Origin: Streptomyces sp. Act143
GTDB lineage: Bacteria > Actinomycetota > Actinomycetes > Streptomycetales > Streptomycetaceae
Length of the DNA: 64,000 bases
Reading direction: 5' to 3'
Assembly (NCBI RefSeq): GCF_003143935.1
Contig: NZ_QFRX01000001.1
Span: forward strand, 6,832,977 to 6,896,976
In this document: piece by piece, positions 40,438 through 48,536 of the stretch
Layout of the letters: every line of letters starts with the position of its first letter
How positions within the stretch are numbered: the stretch's first letter is position 1
Made by a program: the position numbers and the translations under genes
The notes under the pieces: generated by a model
Seen by the model: only the letters and a program-made list of their open reading frames with translations
Database searches by the model: none
Told to the model about the DNA's origin: nothing

Positions 40438-41202
40438 ATGCGCATTCCCGTCGTACGGCACGACACCCGGCGTCGGCGGGCGCGACGGCGGCGTGCGGTG
40501 TGGGCCGGGGGTGAACTCCTGGTCACCGTCGGCGTCGTGCTGCTGCTCCTCGTCGCCCATCAGCTGTGGTGGACCAACCGGGAGGCCCGCCGGGGCGCCG
40601 AGCGCAAGGTGGAGGCGCTGGAGCGGGAGTGGGGGACCGGTGCGCCGGCCGACCCGACCGGAACGGCACCCGCACCCGAGGACCCGGGCGACCCGCCGGC
40701 GGCCCGCACCACCCGGCAGCAGCCCACCGCCCGCCCCGCACCGCCCCGTTGGTCCCAGGCCTACGCCATCCTCACCATCCCCCGCCTCCACCTCCGCGTC
40801 CCCGTCGCCGAGGGCGTCGGCAGGCAGGAGGTCCTCGACAAGGGATACGCCGGCCACTACCCCGGCACCCAACAGCCGGGCCAGGCCGGGAACTTCGCGC
40901 TCGCGGGGCATCGGAACACGCACGGGGAGCCGTTCCGGTACCTCGACCGGCTGGCCGACGAGGACACCGTCCAGGTGGAGACCCGGACCGCGGTCTACAC
41001 GTACGCCGTCGACCAGACGCTCGACCGGACCTCGGCTCGCGACTCGGGAGTGATCGGCAGCGTTCCGCGGTCCACGGGCCATCCGAGCCGCGGGTACAGC
41101 GAACCCGGCCACTACCTCACCCTCACCACCTGCACTCCGGAGTACACGTCCAGATACCGCCTGGTGGTATGGGCCAAGCTGAGCTCCGTGCGCCCCCGCT
41201 GA
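40438..41202 (+). CDS. Class E sortase
   Basis: 254 residues. A basic N-terminus and one transmembrane helix (ELLVTVGVVLLLLVAHQLW, residues 28-46), a Pro/Arg-rich linker, then the sortase barrel: AILTIPRLHLRVPVAEGV, LAGHRNTHGEPFRYLDRL (catalytic His), TLTTCTPEYTSRYRLVV (Cys and Arg). TLTTC and extended spacing are as in Streptomyces SrtE. It cuts LAXTG signals and joins proteins to peptidoglycan. A candidate substrate with LARTG lies 7 kb away. ATG 40438 has no strong ribosome site. Confidence 0.93.
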   Translation: MRIPVVRHDTRRRRARRRRAVWAGGELLVTVGVVLLLLVAHQLWWTNREARRGAERKVEALEREWGTGAPADPTGTAPAPEDPGDPPAARTTRQQPTARPAPPRWSQAYAILTIPRLHLRVPVAEGVGRQEVLDKGYAGHYPGTQQPGQAGNFALAGHRNTHGEPFRYLDRLADEDTVQVETRTAVYTYAVDQTLDRTSARDSGVIGSVPRSTGHPSRGYSEPGHYLTLTTCTPEYTSRYRLVVWAKLSSVRPR

Positions 41203-41210
41203 GCCACCGT

Positions 41211-41345
41211 TACGCCCGCTGCTCCCGTTACGCCCGCTGCTCCCGCAGCACCCGCTACGCCCGCTGCTCCCGCTACGCCCGCTGCTCCCGCAGCACCCCC
41301 AGCACCCGCTACGCCCGCTGCTCCCGCAGCACCCCCAGCAACACC
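41211..41345. repeat. In-frame tandem repeats across the MFS stop codon
   Basis: Five copies of ACGCCCGCTGCTCCCG with variable CAGCACCC extensions. On the minus strand they read LGVLREQRA-stop, then RVLGVLREQRA-stop, REQRA-stop, RVLREQRA-stop, REQRA-stop. All units (36, 18, 27, 18 bases) are multiples of 9, so every copy ends in an in-frame TAG or TAA. Confidence 0.92.
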
Positions 41346-42733
41346 GCCGCCAGCACCGCCAGTGCCGCCGACACCGCCATCGCCACGTCCGCGCCGTGCG
41401 CGAGTCCGCCGCCCGTCGACGTCGACACCGCGATCGTCAGCGCCACCCCGGCGCACGAGCCGACGTACCGGAACGTCTGCTGGGCGCCCGACCCCATCGC
41501 GGCCCGTGCCGCCGGTACCGACTCCACCGCGACCAGCGGGAGCGCGGCGTTCAGGAGGCCGCTGCCGATGCCGCCGAGGACGAGGCCGGGCAGGAGGCGG
41601 GGCCAGGAGTGCGCGGCCAAGGCGCCGAGCATGGCCAGGGCGCCGACCGCGTGCAGGGCGAAGCCGAGGGCGAGTTGGAGGCGGGGCGGGACCCGGCCGG
41701 CGAGGCGGCGGGCCTGGAGGGCGACCGCGAAGGAGAGGCCGGACCAGAGCAGGAACAGCCACGCCGTGTTCATCGCGGACATGCCGAGCGTCTGCTGGAG
41801 CAGCGCCGGCAGGAAGCTGAAGAGGCCGATCACGGCCAGCCCGGTGAACAGCCCGCCCGCGGAGGACGCCAGGAAGGCGGGCCGGCGCAGCAGGCCGAGG
41901 TCGATCATCGGGGTCGCCGTACGGCGTTCCAGCAGGGCGAAGACGGCCACCAACACCACCGCCGCGAGCAGCAGGAGCCCCACCGGGGCCCGCAGCCAGC
42001 CGTCCCGGCCCAGCGTCAGGGCCGCGATCAGGGCGATGAGCGCCAGCCCGAAGGCCAGGGCGCCGAGCACGTCGGGGCGGCCGGGGCGCGGGGCGCGCGA
42101 CTCGGTGAGCGTGCGCGGGGCGAGGGCCGCCAGGAGCAGCGCCGCGGCGCCCAGGACGCCGTACGCCACCCGCCAGTCCGGCAGCGCGCCCGCGACCAGC
42201 GGGCCCACCGCGATGCCGCCGCTGACGAACGCGCCCCAGACGCCGGTCGCGCGCAGGCGGCCGTGCGGGGTGGGGAAGGCGTGCACGAGCAGGCCCAGGC
42301 TGCTGGCGAGCAGGCCCGCGCTGGCCGCGCCCTGGGCGATGCGGGCCAGCGTGAACTGCCAGGTCGTGGACGCGAACGCGCCGAGGACCGCGGTGATGCC
42401 CAGGGCGAGCGTGCCGGCGGTGAAGATCCGGCGGCGGCCGTGGTCGTCGGCGAGGCTGCCGGCCACCAGCAGCAGGGCGGCGAGGCCGAGCGGGGTGCCG
42501 TTGAGGAGCCATGCCTGGGCGGAGAGCGGGGTGTGCAGGGCGGCTGCGGTCTCGGGGAGCGTGACCATCGGCGCGGTGTACGTCATCAACGCGACGGCGG
42601 TGGCGGCGCTGGTCAGGGCGAGGGTGCGGCCGGGGTGGGGCGGCGCCGGAGGCGTCCCCGTGCGGGGCGTTGCTCGTTTCGCTGCTCGCGTCGCTGGGGA
42701 ACCGGTGATGGTTCGTTTATTGAACCTAGGCAT
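41309..42733 (-). CDS. MFS efflux transporter (DHA2/EmrB-like)
   Basis: About 474 residues with 12-14 helices. The antiporter motif is GSLADDHGRRRIFTAG (motif A, loop 2-3) and ARIAQGAASAGLLASSLGLLV (motif B/C region). The acidic/QacA-type pattern suggests drug or small-molecule export. Start ATG 42733 lies 7 bases after TAGGGT (-10), so the message is probably leaderless. It diverges from an HxlR regulator over 68 bases that hold a 17-base palindrome, making it the likely target of that regulator. The 3' end merges into tandem repeats. Confidence 0.9.
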   Translation of the reverse strand: MPRFNKRTITGSPATRAAKRATPRTGTPPAPPHPGRTLALTSAATAVALMTYTAPMVTLPETAAALHTPLSAQAWLLNGTPLGLAALLLVAGSLADDHGRRRIFTAGTLALGITAVLGAFASTTWQFTLARIAQGAASAGLLASSLGLLVHAFPTPHGRLRATGVWGAFVSGGIAVGPLVAGALPDWRVAYGVLGAAALLLAALAPRTLTESRAPRPGRPDVLGALAFGLALIALIAALTLGRDGWLRAPVGLLLLAAVVLVAVFALLERRTATPMIDLGLLRRPAFLASSAGGLFTGLAVIGLFSFLPALLQQTLGMSAMNTAWLFLLWSGLSFAVALQARRLAGRVPPRLQLALGFALHAVGALAMLGALAAHSWPRLLPGLVLGGIGSGLLNAALPLVAVESVPAARAAMGSGAQQTFRYVGSCAGVALTIAVSTSTGGGLAHGADVAMAVSAALAVLAAVLLGVLREQRA

Positions 42734-42740
42734 GTCCCGC

Positions 42741-42794
42741 ACCCTAGCAGGGTCGGTTCAGTCACCGAACCAACAAGCGCAAAGTGGCTAAGGT
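42741..42794. promoter_or_regulatory. Divergent leaderless promoters with central palindrome
   Basis: Minus-strand -10 TAGGGT (42741-42746) and plus-strand -10 TAAGGT (42789-42794) each stand 7 bases before their ATG. Between them GGTTCAGTCACCGAACC (42755-42771) is a near-perfect 17-base palindrome covering both -35 positions, the expected site for the HxlR regulator. Confidence 0.7.
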
Positions 42795-42801
42795 GGACGT
42801 C

Positions 42802-43329
42802 ATGGCACTGGGCAAGGACTACGCGACGCAGGAGTGCTCGATGGCCCGCGCGCTGGAGATCGTCGGCGAGCGCTGGACGCTGCTGGTGATCCGCGACGCG
42901 CTCTACGGCGTACGGCGCTACAACGACTTCCTCGTCCACCTCGGCATCCCGCGCGCCGTGCTGGCCGCGCGCCTCCATTCCCTCACCGAGCACGGCATCC
43001 TGGAGAAGCGCCGCTACCAGGAGTCGCCGCCGCGGGACGAGTACGTCATCACCGGCCGCGGCATCGCCCTGTGGCCCACGCTCCGCTCGCTGGGCCTCTG
43101 GAACCGCGAGCAGTACAACGAGGTCCAGCTGCGCTCCTTCCGGCACGCGGACTGCGGCACCGAACTCGGGCCGTACGGCGAATGCGCCGCCTGCGGAACC
43201 GTCGTACCGGTCGAGGACGTTCTGATGGTGCCGGGGCCCGGACTCGATCCGGACCCGGCCGATCCGGTCAGCCGCGCGCTGCTGAAGCCGAAGAGGCTCC
43301 TTCAGCCGCTGGAGACCGGTCAGGTATAA
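42802..43329 (+). CDS. HxlR-family transcriptional regulator with extra Cys tail
   Basis: 175 residues. SMARALEIVGERWTLLVIRDALYGVRRYNDFLVHLGIPRAVLAARL is the HxlR winged-helix core (C-S replaced early by CSMARAL). Family members are ~110 residues; here a ~60-residue tail follows with DCGTELGPYGECAACGTVV, a C-x10-C-x2-C arrangement that resembles a small zinc or redox knot, plus an unstructured end. It probably represses the divergent MFS gene and itself through the palindrome between them. A ligand or redox signal could act through the Cys tail. Confidence 0.9.
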   Translation: MALGKDYATQECSMARALEIVGERWTLLVIRDALYGVRRYNDFLVHLGIPRAVLAARLHSLTEHGILEKRRYQESPPRDEYVITGRGIALWPTLRSLGLWNREQYNEVQLRSFRHADCGTELGPYGECAACGTVVPVEDVLMVPGPGLDPDPADPVSRALLKPKRLLQPLETGQV

Positions 43330-43376
43330 CCGAGGCAGACAGCACAGGACGCGCAGTCCATGGGAGGGGAGCACAG

Positions 43377-43685
43377 GTGAGCCGCAGTCCGCGACCCGCA
43401 CCGGCCGTCGCGCTCCTCCTCCTGCTCCTCCAGCTCGCCGTCCTCGACGCCGGCAGCCTCTCCGCCACCGTCGCGCTCGCCGCGACCGCCGCGGCCGGCT
43501 CCGCCCTCGCGCTCTGCACCCTCGCCGCCGCGCGCTGCGCGCCCGCCGTGCCGCCCACCCGGGTGCGCACGGCCATCAGGGACCGCGCCCGCCGTACGGC
43601 CTTCCTGCCGCAACGCGACCCCGACGCCCGGGGCCGCACCCGGCCCCGAGCCCCCGGACACGCCCTCCCGGCGACCATCGCGTAG
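43377..43685 (+). CDS. Small membrane protein upstream of yidC (DUF6412-like)
   Basis: 102 residues from GTG 43377 with GGGAGGGGAG upstream. Residues 10-50 form two hydrophobic helices (APAVALLLLLLQLAVLDAG; LSATVALAATAAAGSALALCTLAA), followed by a basic tail with RTAIRDRARRTAFLPQRDPDARGRTRPRAPG. The same order, this protein then YidC, is common in Streptomyces. Its function is unknown; perhaps an assembly partner of the insertase. Gap to yidC is 104 bases. Confidence 0.8.
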   Translation: MSRSPRPAPAVALLLLLLQLAVLDAGSLSATVALAATAAAGSALALCTLAAARCAPAVPPTRVRTAIRDRARRTAFLPQRDPDARGRTRPRAPGHALPATIA

Positions 43686-43789
43686 GGCCCGTACCTCTCT
43701 CTGTCCGCCTGCCCTCGCGCGGGTCGTCATGCCGTTCCCGACATCCCCGGAACGTTCCGGCACTGACGAGACCCCCGGAGGGCTCACCC

Positions 43790-44500
43790 ATGTCCGTCTT
43801 CGCCACCCTGGTCGAGCGGCTCGCCGACCTCCTGCACCCCCTGCTCGGCGCGTCCGCCGCGGCCGGCGCGATCGTCCTGTTCACCGCACTCGTACGCCTT
43901 CTCGTCCACCCCCTGTCCCGGGCGGCGGCGCGCGGCCAGAAGGCCCGGACCGAGCTCCAGCCGAAGATCGCCGAACTGCGCAAGAAGCACGCCCAGAACC
44001 CCGAGAAGCTCCAGAAGGCGGTGCTGGAGCTGCACGCCGAGGAAAGGGTGTCGCCGCTGTCCGGCTGTCTGCCGAGCCTGCTCCAGCTGCCCGCCTTCTT
44101 CCTCCTCTACCACCTGTTCTCCAGCACCACGAACCCGCTGCTGACCCACGAACTGTTCACCGCGCCCCTCGGGGGCCGCTGGGCGGACGCGCTGGCCGGT
44201 GACGGGGCCTTCGGCGGGGCCGGGCTGGTGTACGCCGCCCTGTTCGCGGTCGTCGCGGCCGTCGCCTCCTTCAACTACCGCCGCACCAAGCGCACGATGG
44301 CCGCGCATCCGGTGGTGCCCGCGGTTCCGGCGGCCACGGACGGTCAGGCCGTGCCCGGGCTGGGGGCGATGACCAAGGTCATGCCGTTCATGTCGTTCCT
44401 CACGCTCTTCACCGTGGCGGTGGTGCCGCTGGCCGCCGCGCTCTACGTCGTCACGAGCACGACCTGGAGTGCGGTGGAGCGGGCAGTGCTCTACCGCTGA
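43790..44500 (+). CDS. YidC/Oxa1-family membrane insertase (second-type, short)
   Basis: 236 residues. Five membrane segments; ARTELQPKIAELRKKHAQNPEKLQKAVLELHAEERVSPLSGCLPSLLQLPAFFLLYHLF is the core YidC signature with cytosolic coiled coil. It lacks the long C-terminal tail and is separate from the rpmH-rnpA-yidC operon, so it is an additional copy. It inserts and folds membrane proteins. It follows the small DUF6412-like protein, probably a pair. Arginine needed in the groove (VRLLVHPLSRAA) is retained. Confidence 0.92.
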   Translation: MSVFATLVERLADLLHPLLGASAAAGAIVLFTALVRLLVHPLSRAAARGQKARTELQPKIAELRKKHAQNPEKLQKAVLELHAEERVSPLSGCLPSLLQLPAFFLLYHLFSSTTNPLLTHELFTAPLGGRWADALAGDGAFGGAGLVYAALFAVVAAVASFNYRRTKRTMAAHPVVPAVPAATDGQAVPGLGAMTKVMPFMSFLTLFTVAVVPLAAALYVVTSTTWSAVERAVLYR

Positions 44501-44627
44501 GCCGACGGCGGCCGGTCCAGTCCGTGAACCGGGTATTGCGGACTGGACGTCGACCTTGGAGGATCGACCAGTCATCCGATGGCTGCACCCGTCGGAGGGC
44601 GCCCCGCGATCGAGGGAGATTGTGATC

Positions 44628-45485
44628 ATGAAGCTGCTGCGAGTCGGTACGGCGGGAGCGGAGAGGCCCGCGCTGCTCGACGGCGAGGGGGTCCTGCGGG
44701 ACCTCTCCGGCGTCGTCCCCGACCTCGACGGAGCACTGCTCGCCGACGACGACGCGCTGGGCCGGATCAGGGCCGCGGCCGAGGCGGGCACGCTGCCCGT
44801 GCTGGACCCGGCCGGCCTGCGGATCGGGCCGCCGCTCGCCCGCATCGGCAAGATCGTCTGCATCGGCCTGAACTACCACGACCACGCCCGCGAGACCGGC
44901 GCCGAGCCGCCCGCCGAGCCCGTGATCTTCTTCAAGGCCGCCGACACCGTCGTGGGCCCGAACGACACGGTGCTCGTCCCGCGCGGGTCGGTGCGGACCG
45001 ACTGGGAGGTCGAGCTGGCCGTCGTCATCGGACGTACGGCCCGTTACGTCGAGTCGGCGGAGGCGGCGCTCGCGCATGTCGCCGGGTACGCGGTCGCGCA
45101 CGACGTGTCCGAGCGGGAGTTCCAGCTGGAGCGCGGCGGGACCTGGGACAAGGGCAAGAACTGCGAGACGTTCAACCCGCTGGGGCCGTGGCTGGTGACG
45201 GCGGACGAGGTGCCCGACCCGCAGAACCTGTCGCTGAAGCTGTGGGTCAACGGGGAGCTGAAGCAGAACGGGACGACGGCCGAGCAGATCTTCCCGGTGG
45301 CGGAAGTGGTGCGGTACGTCAGCCAGTTCATGACCCTGTACCCCGGGGACGTCATCAACACCGGGACCCCGGCGGGGGTCGCGCTGGGGGCGCCCGAGCC
45401 GAAGCCGTTCCTGCGGGCGGGGGACGTGGTCGAGCTGGAGATCGAGGGGCTCGGTCGTCAGCGGCAGGAGTTCAAGGACGCCTGA
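44628..45485 (+). CDS. Fumarylacetoacetate-hydrolase family protein
   Basis: 285 residues. KIVCIGLNYHDHARETGAE starts the FAH domain; metal residues are in DWEVELAVVIGRTAR (Glu/Asp) and the catalytic patch in YAVAHDVSEREFQLE...WDKGKNCETFNPLGPWLV; TGTPAGVALG closes it. Members act as 2-hydroxyhepta-2,4-diene-1,7-dioate isomerase-type, acylpyruvase or oxaloacetate tautomerase enzymes; which one is not clear. GAGGGAGA lies ~11 bases before ATG 44628. A repeat hairpin follows. Confidence 0.92.
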   Translation: MKLLRVGTAGAERPALLDGEGVLRDLSGVVPDLDGALLADDDALGRIRAAAEAGTLPVLDPAGLRIGPPLARIGKIVCIGLNYHDHARETGAEPPAEPVIFFKAADTVVGPNDTVLVPRGSVRTDWEVELAVVIGRTARYVESAEAALAHVAGYAVAHDVSEREFQLERGGTWDKGKNCETFNPLGPWLVTADEVPDPQNLSLKLWVNGELKQNGTTAEQIFPVAEVVRYVSQFMTLYPGDVINTGTPAGVALGAPEPKPFLRAGDVVELEIEGLGRQRQEFKDA

Positions 45486-45486
45486 G

Positions 45487-45556
45487 GGGTCGGGGCGCGG
45501 GGTTGCGCGGCGGCTGCGGGTTGTCCGTGGCTGGTCGCGCGGTTCCCCGCGCCCCC
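45487..45556. repeat. Streptomyces-type intergenic repeat with terminator hairpin
   Basis: GGGGCGCGGGG (45492-45502) and CCCCGCGCCCC (45545-45555) are exact complements, and the loop holds TGCGGGTTGTCCGTGGCTGG and CGCGCGGTT-type sequence. This form of repeat (cggggcgcgggg...gcgaccagcc) is widespread between genes in Streptomyces genomes, as I recall. It may terminate the FAH transcript and the convergent one. Confidence 0.75.
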
Positions 45557-45570
45557 TTCAGGGCGTTGTC

Positions 45571-46080
45571 CTACCGGTCCTTCTCCAGGAACTGCTCCAG
45601 CGCCTCCACCACGAACCTGTGGTCCTGGAGTTGCGGCAATCCGCTCACCGTCACCGCGCCCACGACCCCGACGCCCTCCACCGTGATGGGGAAGGAGCCC
45701 CCGTGGGCGGCGTACTCGTCCGGGTCCAGGCGGGAACTCTCCTCGAACGTCGTCCCCTTCGCGCGGAACCGGGCGCCGACCAGGTAGGACGCGGAGCCAT
45801 AGCGCTCGACCACCCGGCGCTTGCGGTTGATCCAGGCGTCGTTGTCCGGCGCGGAGCCCGGCAGGGCGGCGTGGAAGAGCTGCTGGCCGGCGCGGTGGAT
45901 GTCGATCGCGACCGGCGCCTGGCGCTCCCGGGCCAGCTCCACCAGCAGCGAACCCAGCGCCCACGCGTCGTCGTTGGTGAACCGGCGGAAGACCAGACGG
46001 CGTTCCTGGGCCTCCAACTCCTCGATCGGCGGCGTCAGTTCCGGATGGAACTTCGGGGTCAGCTCGGTGTTGTGCGTCAC
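45571..46080 (-). CDS. UPF0303/heme-degrading-domain protein
   Basis: 169 residues from GTG 46080. The core LEAQERRLVFRRFTNDDAWALGSLLVELARERQAPVAIDI with GQQLFHAALPGSAPDNDAWINRKRRVVERYG and DEYAAHGGSFPI is the UPF0303 (HbpS/GlcG-like) signature. Relatives bind heme or act as redox-linked sugar-pathway accessory proteins. The GTG overlaps the TGA of the oxidoreductase gene (GTGA), so it is translationally coupled with a sugar-type dehydrogenase. Function not known. Confidence 0.88.
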   Translation of the reverse strand: MTHNTELTPKFHPELTPPIEELEAQERRLVFRRFTNDDAWALGSLLVELARERQAPVAIDIHRAGQQLFHAALPGSAPDNDAWINRKRRVVERYGSASYLVGARFRAKGTTFEESSRLDPDEYAAHGGSFPITVEGVGVVGAVTVSGLPQLQDHRFVVEALEQFLEKDR

Positions 46081-47162
46081 AGCTTCACCACCACTCCGTC
46101 GTGGGCCGAACGGCGGGCCGCCTCCAGTACGTCGAGGGCGGCGGCCGCCTGAAGTGCGGTCACCGGGTTGGGACCGCCGTCGAGCAGGGCTTTCGCCACG
46201 GCCGCATAGTAAGCGGGGTAGTCCCCGGCGAGGGTAGGTTCGGCGCGCCCGCCGCCGGTCACCGGGGATTCCCCGGCACCCACGCGCCCCCACATCGACT
46301 CGGGCTCAAGGCCCCACTCCTTCTCGCTCCCCGGCCGCCTGCCCTCCCGCAGGGCCGCCTCCTGGGGGTCGAGGCCGTACTTCACGTACCCCGCCTCGGA
46401 CCCCAGCACCCGGAAACGCGGGCCGAGCTGGGCGGTGGTCGCGGAGACGTAGAGGTGGGAGCGGACGCCGCCGGCGTGGGTGAGCGCGATGAACGTGTCG
46501 TCGTCGACGGAGGCGCCGGCCCGCCGGATGTCCGACTCGGCGTACACGGAGGTCACGGGGCCGAAGAGGACGAGCGCCTGGTCCACGACATGGCTGCCGA
46601 GGTCGTACAGCAGACCTCCGATCTCTGCCGGATCGCCGGACTCCCGCCAGCCGCCCTTCGGCTGTGGCCGCCACCGCTCGAAGCGGGACTCGAAGCGCCA
46701 TACGTCACCCAGCGCGCCCTCGGCCAGCAGCTTGCGGAGCGTCAGGAAGTCGTTGTCCCAACGGCGGTTCTGGAAGACGGAGAGGAGCAGGCCGCGCTCC
46801 TCGGCGAGGGCCGCCAGCTCACGTGCCTCGGCCGCGGTCCCGGCGACCGGCTTGTCGACGACGACCGGGAGCCCGGCCCGCAGGGCGGTGGTGGCGAGCG
46901 GGACGTGCGTCTTGTTGGGGGACGCGACGACGACCAGGTCCAGGTCACCGGCCCGCTGCTCGAACAGCTCGTCGGGGGTGGCGGCGACGCGTACGTCCGG
47001 GAACTCGGCGCGGGCCTGCTCCTGGCGCTCGGGGTTCGAGGTGACCACCGTGTCGAGGACGAGGCCCTCGGTGGCCGCGATCAGCGGGGCGTGGAAGACG
47101 GAACCGGCGAGGCCGTATCCGATGAGGCCCACGCGGAGGGGGGTGCCAGGCGTACGAGTCAT
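46077..47162 (-). CDS. Gfo/Idh/MocA-family oxidoreductase
   Basis: 361 residues. The Rossmann start is LRVGLIGYGLAGSVFHAPLI (GxGxxG form), with VVVASPNKTHVPLATTALRAGLPVVVDKPVAG (catalytic EKP-type, here DKP) and GGLLYDLGSHVVDQALVLFG. It should oxidise a sugar or inositol-like alcohol with NAD(P). Next to it lies a ROK repressor, divergent, with a palindrome between them. RBS is weak (start ATG 47162 after AAAGTGGGACGC). Downstream UPF0303 overlaps by GTGA. Confidence 0.93.
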   Translation of the reverse strand: MTRTPGTPLRVGLIGYGLAGSVFHAPLIAATEGLVLDTVVTSNPERQEQARAEFPDVRVAATPDELFEQRAGDLDLVVVASPNKTHVPLATTALRAGLPVVVDKPVAGTAAEARELAALAEERGLLLSVFQNRRWDNDFLTLRKLLAEGALGDVWRFESRFERWRPQPKGGWRESGDPAEIGGLLYDLGSHVVDQALVLFGPVTSVYAESDIRRAGASVDDDTFIALTHAGGVRSHLYVSATTAQLGPRFRVLGSEAGYVKYGLDPQEAALREGRRPGSEKEWGLEPESMWGRVGAGESPVTGGGRAEPTLAGDYPAYYAAVAKALLDGGPNPVTALQAAAALDVLEAARRSAHDGVVVKL

Positions 47163-47171
47163 GCGTCCCAC

Positions 47172-47212
47172 TTTCGCAACGCTGTTGCCAAAGTGCAAGC
47201 GCGGGTGAGAAT
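47172..47212. promoter_or_regulatory. Palindromic operator and leaderless promoter at the ROK/oxidoreductase divergon
   Basis: TTTCGCAACGCTGTTGCCAAA (47172-47192) is a near-palindrome with half-sites GCAAC and GTTGC, and TTGCAC-like repeats lie just after. GAGAAT at 47207-47212 is a -10 six bases before the GTG of the ROK gene. Likely the ROK repressor's own site controlling both genes. Confidence 0.65.
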
Positions 47213-47218
47213 GGGGGC

Positions 47219-48439
47219 GTGAACAGGACGAACGCCGGCGCCAACCTCCCGGCTCTGCGCAGCCACAACACCGCACTGGTGCTGGACCTGCTGCGCACCG
47301 CGGGGCCTGGCGGCATCAGCCGGCTGGAACTCGCCGAGCGCACCGGGCTGACCCCGCAGGCCGTCAGCAAGATCACCGGACGGCTGCGGGAGGAGGGCCT
47401 CGCGGCGGAGGCGGGCCGCCGTGCGTCCACGGGCGGCAAGCCGCGCACGGTACTGCGGCTGGTGCCGGAGGCCGGGCACGCGGTCGGGGTCCACCTGGAC
47501 CGGGACGAGCTGCGAGCGGTACTGGTCGACCTGGACGGGGCCGTGGTGGGGGAGCGGTGCGCACCGATGGACCTGGGGGCGGGCGCGGAGGCGGTCGTGG
47601 CGGGGGTCGCGCGCGTGGCGGGGGAGCTCGTGCCGGAGGGGCCGGCGGCCGGGGCGCAGGTGCCCGCCGCGCGGTCGCGTCCGGTGCTCGGGCTGGGCGT
47701 GGCGCTGCCCGGTCCCCTGGACCACCTGCGCGGCGTGCTGCACCGGGTCACGGGGTTCCCCGAGTGGGACGGCTTCCCGCTGCGGGACGCCCTCGCCGAG
47801 CGGCTCGGGCTGCCCGTCGTCGTCGACAAGGACACGAACGCGGCGGCACTCGGGCTGGCGGTCCGGGACACCGGCCCGGCGGTTCGCCGATCGGGGGGCA
47901 GGGAGGCGGGCGCGGCGGCTCACGGACCCGCGGTCAGGGACGTCAACGCCGCGGCGCCCGGCCCAGCCGTCGCGGACGAGAGCGCCTCCTTCGCCTACCT
48001 GCATCTCGGCACCGGCCTCGGTGCCGGGCTGGTGATCGGCGGGGTGGTGCACCGGGGCGCCCGGACCGGCGCGGGCGAGTTCGGTCACCAGGTCGTCCAG
48101 TTGGACGGGCCGGTCTGCGGCTGCGGCAACCGCGGCTGCATCGAGGCGCTGTGCCTGGCCGCCGTGCGGCGCGGGGACGTGGCCGAGGCGGCGCGCGTGC
48201 TGGGGGTCGGGGCGGCGAACCTGGTCGCGCTGCTGGACATCGACCTGGTGCTGCTCGGCGGGCGTACGGTCGCCGCGGCGCCGGAGGCGTTCGCGGCCGG
48301 GGTGCGCACGGTGCTGCGGGAGCGGGCCCGGGGGGAGGCCGCGGTGCCGGTACGGATCGCCTCCGGCGGCGCGCGCGGGGTGGCCGAGGGGGCGGCCCAG
48401 CTGGTGCTGGCGCCCCTGTTCGGGAGGGCGGAGGGCTGA
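47219..48439 (+). CDS. ROK-family transcriptional repressor
   Basis: 406 residues. Winged helix at the N-terminus (HNTALVLDLLRTAGPGGISRLELAERTGLTPQAVSKITGRLREEGL) and a ROK sugar-kinase-like domain: GVHLDRDELRAVLVDLDG, LGLGVALPGPLD, LHLGTGLGAGLVIGG, and the zinc motif GHQVVQLDGPVCGCGNRGCIEA (His, Cys, Cys, Cys). No ATP-site loss is evident. An unusual insert of about 45 residues rich in Ala, Gly and Arg (GPAVRRSGGREAGAAAHGP) breaks the kinase domain near residue 220. Leaderless start at GTG 47219. It probably regulates the divergent oxidoreductase-UPF0303 pair in response to a sugar. Confidence 0.93.
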   Translation: MNRTNAGANLPALRSHNTALVLDLLRTAGPGGISRLELAERTGLTPQAVSKITGRLREEGLAAEAGRRASTGGKPRTVLRLVPEAGHAVGVHLDRDELRAVLVDLDGAVVGERCAPMDLGAGAEAVVAGVARVAGELVPEGPAAGAQVPAARSRPVLGLGVALPGPLDHLRGVLHRVTGFPEWDGFPLRDALAERLGLPVVVDKDTNAAALGLAVRDTGPAVRRSGGREAGAAAHGPAVRDVNAAAPGPAVADESASFAYLHLGTGLGAGLVIGGVVHRGARTGAGEFGHQVVQLDGPVCGCGNRGCIEALCLAAVRRGDVAEAARVLGVGAANLVALLDIDLVLLGGRTVAAAPEAFAAGVRTVLRERARGEAAVPVRIASGGARGVAEGAAQLVLAPLFGRAEG

Positions 48440-48536
48440 TCCGCCGGTCCCGGCGCCCGCCGATCGGGCGGGATTCCCCCGTCGCCCGGAGCGGCACCCT
48501 TCGTGAGCGCCCGCCACCCGCCATGGTGATGTGCTT

